Part shown: one piece after another, positions 7,492-9,810 of the stretch
Position numbering within the stretch: the first letter of the stretch is position 1
Layout: the number at the start of each line of letters is the position of its first letter
From: a bacterium
GTDB taxonomy: Bacteria > Cyanobacteriota > Vampirovibrionia > Gastranaerophilales > Gastranaerophilaceae
Direction of reading: 5' to 3'
Assembly (NCBI GenBank): GCA_004558955.1
Contig: SFZC01000069.1
Coordinates: 1-9,810, forward strand
DNA length: 9,810 nucleotides
Notes under the pieces: model-generated
Databases searched by the model: none
What the model was told of the DNA's origin: nothing
Seen by the model: only the letters and a program-made list of their open reading frames with translations
Translations under genes and position numbers: made by a program

Positions 7492-8298
7492 TTAGTCATC
7501 TTGCAAGGCTTCGTGACCTGATTTGTGCGATTTTAGTAACACGCCTCTTTTTGAAGTTTGAATGAAGTTAATCATTTTTTCGATGTATTCGTTCATTGGA
7601 ATTTCAGCTTTGATTTTTTCAATCGCTTGAGAAGTGTTGTAATCTTCTGAAATTAACAATTTGAAGGCTTCATTTGTTGCAGTTCTGATTTCTAACGGTA
7701 CACCGCGTCTTTTCATTGCGATAACGTTAATTCCTCGTGGAACAGGTGGTCTGCCTTCGCCTTTTGAGTAAGGCAAAATGTCTTGACGAGATGCTGAGAA
7801 GCCGCTGATAATTGCCATATCACCAATTCTGATATTTTGGTGGAATACGCTCATTCCGCCGATGAAAGCTCCGAAACCAACGTGAACGTGACCGCCCAAG
7901 GTTGCAAGGTTTGCCATGATAACTTGATCTTCAAGTACACAGTTGTGTGCAACGTGAGTTCCAACCATTAATAAACATTTGTTACCGATTCTTGTTGTAT
8001 AATCACCACAAGCGGCTGCTCTGTGGATAGTTACGTTTTCTTTGATAATTGTTTCATCGCCGATAACAACTTTTGTTGCTTCGCCTTTGTAGCCCAAATC
8101 TTGCGGTTCTGAGCCTATTGTTGCAAATGGTGAAATTGTACAATTTTTACCGATTTCCGTAAATTCAATGTGAGCATTTGAAATTACTCTTGTTCCGCTA
8201 CCGATTTTTACGCCTTCGCCAATAACTACATAAGGTCCGATAATTGCATCTTCCGCAATTTGTGCTGAAGGGTGAATTATTGCTGTTTTATCTATCAT
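7492..8298 (-). CDS. lpxA: Acyl-ACP--UDP-N-acetylglucosamine O-acyltransferase
   Basis: First enzyme of lipid A synthesis: transfers a 3-hydroxyacyl chain from acyl-ACP to the 3-OH of UDP-GlcNAc in the cytoplasm. The 268-aa length is normal. The N-terminal two-thirds is a left-handed beta-helix of hexapeptide repeats, and the C-terminal part (about 190-262) is the helical domain. By alignment from memory with E. coli LpxA, the catalytic His125 is H118 (in THVAHNC), His144 is H137 (GGHVHV) and His160 is H153 (VFHQN). PQDLGYKGE at 65-73 and TIHRA at 90-94 are conserved surroundings, but the E. coli Lys76 position carries Gly69. The acyl-length 'ruler' position Gly173 is Gly166, which suggests room for a long chain. 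A strong ribosome site (AGGAGA) precedes the ATG. Unusually, lpxA stands alone here, without fabZ, lpxC, lpxD or lpxB beside it. Confidence 0.96.
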   Translation of the reverse strand: MIDKTAIIHPSAQIAEDAIIGPYVVIGEGVKIGSGTRVISNAHIEFTEIGKNCTISPFATIGSEPQDLGYKGEATKVVIGDETIIKENVTIHRAAACGDYTTRIGNKCLLMVGTHVAHNCVLEDQVIMANLATLGGHVHVGFGAFIGGMSVFHQNIRIGDMAIISGFSASRQDILPYSKGEGRPPVPRGINVIAMKRRGVPLEIRTATNEAFKLLISEDYNTSQAIEKIKAEIPMNEYIEKMINFIQTSKRGVLLKSHKSGHEALQDD

Positions 8299-8333
8299 AA
8301 TCTCTCCTCTGTTCTTCTTTCCGTATGTTTACA

Positions 8334-8339
8334 ATTATA
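8334..8339 (-). promoter_or_regulatory. -10 element for lpxA
   Basis: Read on the minus strand this is a perfect TATAAT. Transcription would begin near 8327, giving a leader of just under 30 bases before the lpxA start. The -35 at 17 bases is poor (TTTAAT), so the promoter may be weak or activator-dependent. Confidence 0.4.
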
Positions 8340-8354
8340 TTACAAATCAAGACA

Positions 8355-8384
8355 ATATTAAAATCCTTTATATTATTTTAATAT
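8355..8384. repeat. 10-bp perfect inverted repeat in the lpxA/aminopeptidase promoter region
   Basis: ATATTAAAAT at 8355-8364 and ATTTTAATAT at 8375-8384 are exact inverted copies, with centres 20 bases (about two helical turns) apart. They flank and partly overlap the aminopeptidase -35 and lie upstream of the lpxA -10. This could be an operator for a dimeric regulator. The region is extremely AT-rich, so a chance match is a real possibility. Confidence 0.3.
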
Positions 8385-8395
8385 GATATTATAAT
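8367..8395 (+). promoter_or_regulatory. Sigma-70-type promoter for the aminopeptidase gene
   Basis: TTTATA (8367-8372) and a perfect TATAAT (8390-8395) are 17 bases apart. The start would be near 8402, about 28 bases before the ATG. The ribosome site AGGGAG at 8418-8423 is six bases before the start codon. Confidence 0.5.
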
Positions 8396-8429
8396 ATTTT
8401 TGTAAGTAATTTAAAGAAGGGAGAATTTT

Positions 8430-9536
8430 ATGTCAAAAACAGTTTGGGAAAAATATGCAAGTGTGCTTGTAGATTATTCAACAGATGTTCAAAAAGGCGA
8501 TACGGTAATGATTAAATCTGATTCAATTTTTGCGAAGGATTTGGTCAAAGAGATTTATAAAAGAGTTTTGGAAAAAGGAGCATTCCCTATATTGAGATGT
8601 TCTTATGGTGATTTTGCGGAAATTTTCTTAAAAAATGCAAATGATGAACAACTTGATTATATCGACCCGATGACAAAACTTGAGTATGAAACGGTTGATA
8701 AGTTTATTACAATCGGAGCACCGCTTAATACAAAATGTTTGTCAAGAGTAGATTTGAATAAGCTTGCAAGACGAGGGAAGGCAACAAAAACTTTATCTGA
8801 AATGATTATGAAACGTTCTGCAGAAGGTTCTGCAAAATGGGTAATTGCTGATGTTCCGACTTATGCTTTGGCACAGGAAGCAAAGATGTCACTTGACGAA
8901 TATTCCGAATTTTTGTTTAAATCCTGCTATCTTGACCTTGATGATCCGATTGCAAAATTGAAAGAACTTGATGAAAAACAAACCCGTTGGGCAAATTATT
9001 TGAATAATGTCAAAGAAATTCATATTACGGGCGAAAAAACAGATATAAAGTTTAATGTTGAAGGCAGAAAATGGATTAGTTGTTCGGGTTTGAATAATTA
9101 TCCTGACGGCGAAGTTTTCACCTCTCCTGTGGAAGACGGAATTGAGGGTGAAATTTACTTCGATTTTCCGCAAAATTACAGAGGAAACAGTGCAAACGGT
9201 GTTCATTTGAGGATAGAACACGGAAAAATTGTTGAAGCTCACGCAGATAAGGGGGAAGAATTTTTGCATGCAATGATAAATATGGACGAGGGTTCTCACG
9301 GAATCGGTGAAATTGCAATCGGTACAAATTTTGAAATCCAAGAGGTTACGGGAAATATTCTTTTTGATGAAAAAATCGGGGGTTCAATTCACATGGCAGT
9401 CGGAGCTTCTTACCCTGAAACTGGCGGAAAGAACGTATCAGGACTTCACTGGGACATGATTAAAAACATGAAAAACGGCGGAAAAATTTACGCTGACGGT
9501 AAATTGATTTACGAAAACGGAAATGTTTTGATTTAA
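8430..9536 (+). CDS. M29-family metallo-aminopeptidase (AmpS/PepS/AmpT type)
   Basis: Cytoplasmic aminopeptidase with a two-metal centre that trims N-terminal residues from peptides, by family knowledge. The 368 aa are slightly shorter than the roughly 410 usual for AmpS/AmpT. The N-terminal half begins with the family-typical WEKYASVLVDYSTDVQKGD and forms an alpha/beta domain. The likely metal ligands are in order in the C-terminal half: E228 in PDGEVFTSPVED, E294 in GIGEIAIGTN, H321 in GGSIHMAVG, and H340 and D342 in LHWDM. There is no signal peptide. The ATG has a good ribosome site and its own promoter, and the gene is monocistronic and divergent from lpxA. No intrinsic terminator of ordinary form follows; instead a palindromic repeat cluster begins 16 bases after the stop. 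Peptide turnover is the likely job; a link with lipid A is not implied. Confidence 0.93.
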   Translation: MSKTVWEKYASVLVDYSTDVQKGDTVMIKSDSIFAKDLVKEIYKRVLEKGAFPILRCSYGDFAEIFLKNANDEQLDYIDPMTKLEYETVDKFITIGAPLNTKCLSRVDLNKLARRGKATKTLSEMIMKRSAEGSAKWVIADVPTYALAQEAKMSLDEYSEFLFKSCYLDLDDPIAKLKELDEKQTRWANYLNNVKEIHITGEKTDIKFNVEGRKWISCSGLNNYPDGEVFTSPVEDGIEGEIYFDFPQNYRGNSANGVHLRIEHGKIVEAHADKGEEFLHAMINMDEGSHGIGEIAIGTNFEIQEVTGNILFDEKIGGSIHMAVGASYPETGGKNVSGLHWDMIKNMKNGGKIYADGKLIYENGNVLI

Positions 9537-9642
9537 CGTATAAATATATTAAACAGATTTCGAATAGGCTAATTTAGTAAACTCAAAGGATTTTTCAAGC
9601 CTTTCAGAAGGACGAACCGTTTGGTCGGTTCACCAAAATGTC

Positions 9643-9683
9643 ATTCCGGACAGCACGAATAAAATGAGTGCGTGATCCGGAAT
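9643..9683. repeat. Palindromic unit B hairpin
   Basis: ATTCCGGA (9643-9650) pairs with TCCGGAAT (9676-9683). An inner GCAC/GTGC pair is separated by a small internal loop. This is the most GC-rich spot in the tract. Confidence 0.75.
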
Positions 9684-9706
9684 CTGTTTGACTTTATAAC
9701 AGATTC
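9680..9706. repeat. 9-bp inverted repeat joining units B and C
   Basis: GAATCTGTT (9680-9688) and AACAGATTC (9698-9706) are perfect inverted copies around a 9-base spacer. They are the matching outer ends of units B and C placed back to back, which shows that the two units are inverted relative to each other. Confidence 0.75.
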
Positions 9707-9766
9707 TGAATAACAAGAAAATTAAATGCTCATTACATTCACATAAATTTTCTAAGTTTTCAGAAT
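9703..9766. repeat. Palindromic unit C long hairpin
   Basis: ATTCTGAA (9703-9710) pairs with TTCAGAAT (9759-9766). After a small internal loop, AGAAAATT (9716-9723) pairs with AATTTTCT (9746-9753). The outer stem occupies the same place as the ATTCCGGA/TCCGGAAT stem of unit B. Confidence 0.75.
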
Positions 9767-9810
9767 GACGAGAGCTTTGGTAAGCTCACCAAATAGCCTA
9801 TTCGAAATCT

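Larger units (their letters stand above)
9552..9810. repeat. Cluster of nested palindromic (REP/MITE-like) repeats bounded by 16-bp inverted repeats
   Basis: This non-coding tract is almost wholly built from inverted repeats. A perfect 16-bp pair, 9555-9570 and 9795-9810, bounds it. Inside lie three related units: A (9552-9637), B (9640-9688, inverted relative to A and C) and C (9698-9793). Reading A and C forward, each begins AACAGATT, ends TTTCAGAAxGACGA and is followed by a small hairpin containing TTTGGT and ACCAAA. B, read in its own direction, starts GTCATTC, contains ATGAG and ends GAATCTGTT, as does C on its complementary strand. No open frame is convincing. The right boundary may extend past the window. 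The pattern resembles interspersed palindromic repeats or a small non-autonomous element; no transposase is present. Confidence 0.8.

Noticed and set aside
8889..9341. 150-aa open frame on the minus strand inside the aminopeptidase gene
   Set aside because: It lies wholly antisense to a well-supported gene, has no ribosome site and shows a biased cysteine/phenylalanine-rich composition typical of a shadow frame.
9537..9810. A riboswitch or tRNA/ncRNA gene downstream of the aminopeptidase
   Set aside because: The hairpins are explained by related palindromic units in both orientations; no cloverleaf, no downstream gene in the window to be regulated and no obvious promoter.

Overview
The window comes from a low-GC bacterium with an outer membrane. 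It carries an autotransporter-type beta-barrel protein and LpxA, the first enzyme of lipid A synthesis. All seven genes end in TAA, intergenic DNA is AT-rich, and coding uses the standard code. The mix (autotransporter plus lipid A in a low-GC genome, and an orphan protein with an N-terminal 'NNxxFGG' stretch) reminds me of gut Gastranaerophilales/Vampirovibrionia (non-photosynthetic relatives of cyanobacteria). This is an inference from style, not a database match.

Layout. (1) 3-2756, plus strand: the 3' part of a large surface protein, with a repetitive beta-helix passenger and a C-terminal outer-membrane barrel; its start lies outside the window. (2) 2757-2994: a probable terminator hairpin and an operator-like dyad. 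(3) 2995-3699, plus: an unrecognised 234-aa protein. (4) 3730-4686, minus: a membrane-anchored family 2 glycosyltransferase of the polyprenyl-phosphate type. (5) 4743-5585, plus, divergent from it: a YdjC/ChbG/NaxD-type sugar deacetylase. (6) 5585-7402, plus, overlapping the deacetylase stop by one base: an exported protein with two phospholipase D HKD motifs, a zinc-type Cys/His cluster and two EF-hand-like loops. (7) 7435-7471: a strong bidirectional terminator. (8) 7492-8298, minus: lpxA. (9) 8430-9536, plus: an M29-type metallo-aminopeptidase. (10) 9552-9810: a cluster of nested palindromic repeats bounded by 16-bp perfect inverted repeats, running into the window end.

How it fits together. 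Most of the window concerns the cell envelope. The glycosyltransferase and deacetylase together resemble the Francisella FlmF2/NaxD logic: load N-acetylhexosamine onto undecaprenyl phosphate, then deacetylate it, giving an amino-sugar donor for lipid A or another envelope glycan. LpxA is encoded about 2.8 kb away and would make the lipid A acceptor. The HKD protein is translationally coupled to the deacetylase, which is an unusual partnership. The aminopeptidase looks like housekeeping.

The most striking non-coding structure is the terminal repeat cluster. Its units differ in sequence but keep base pairing through compensatory changes. The window starts inside a repetitive gene and stops at the end of an inverted repeat, so it may be a whole contig broken at repeats.
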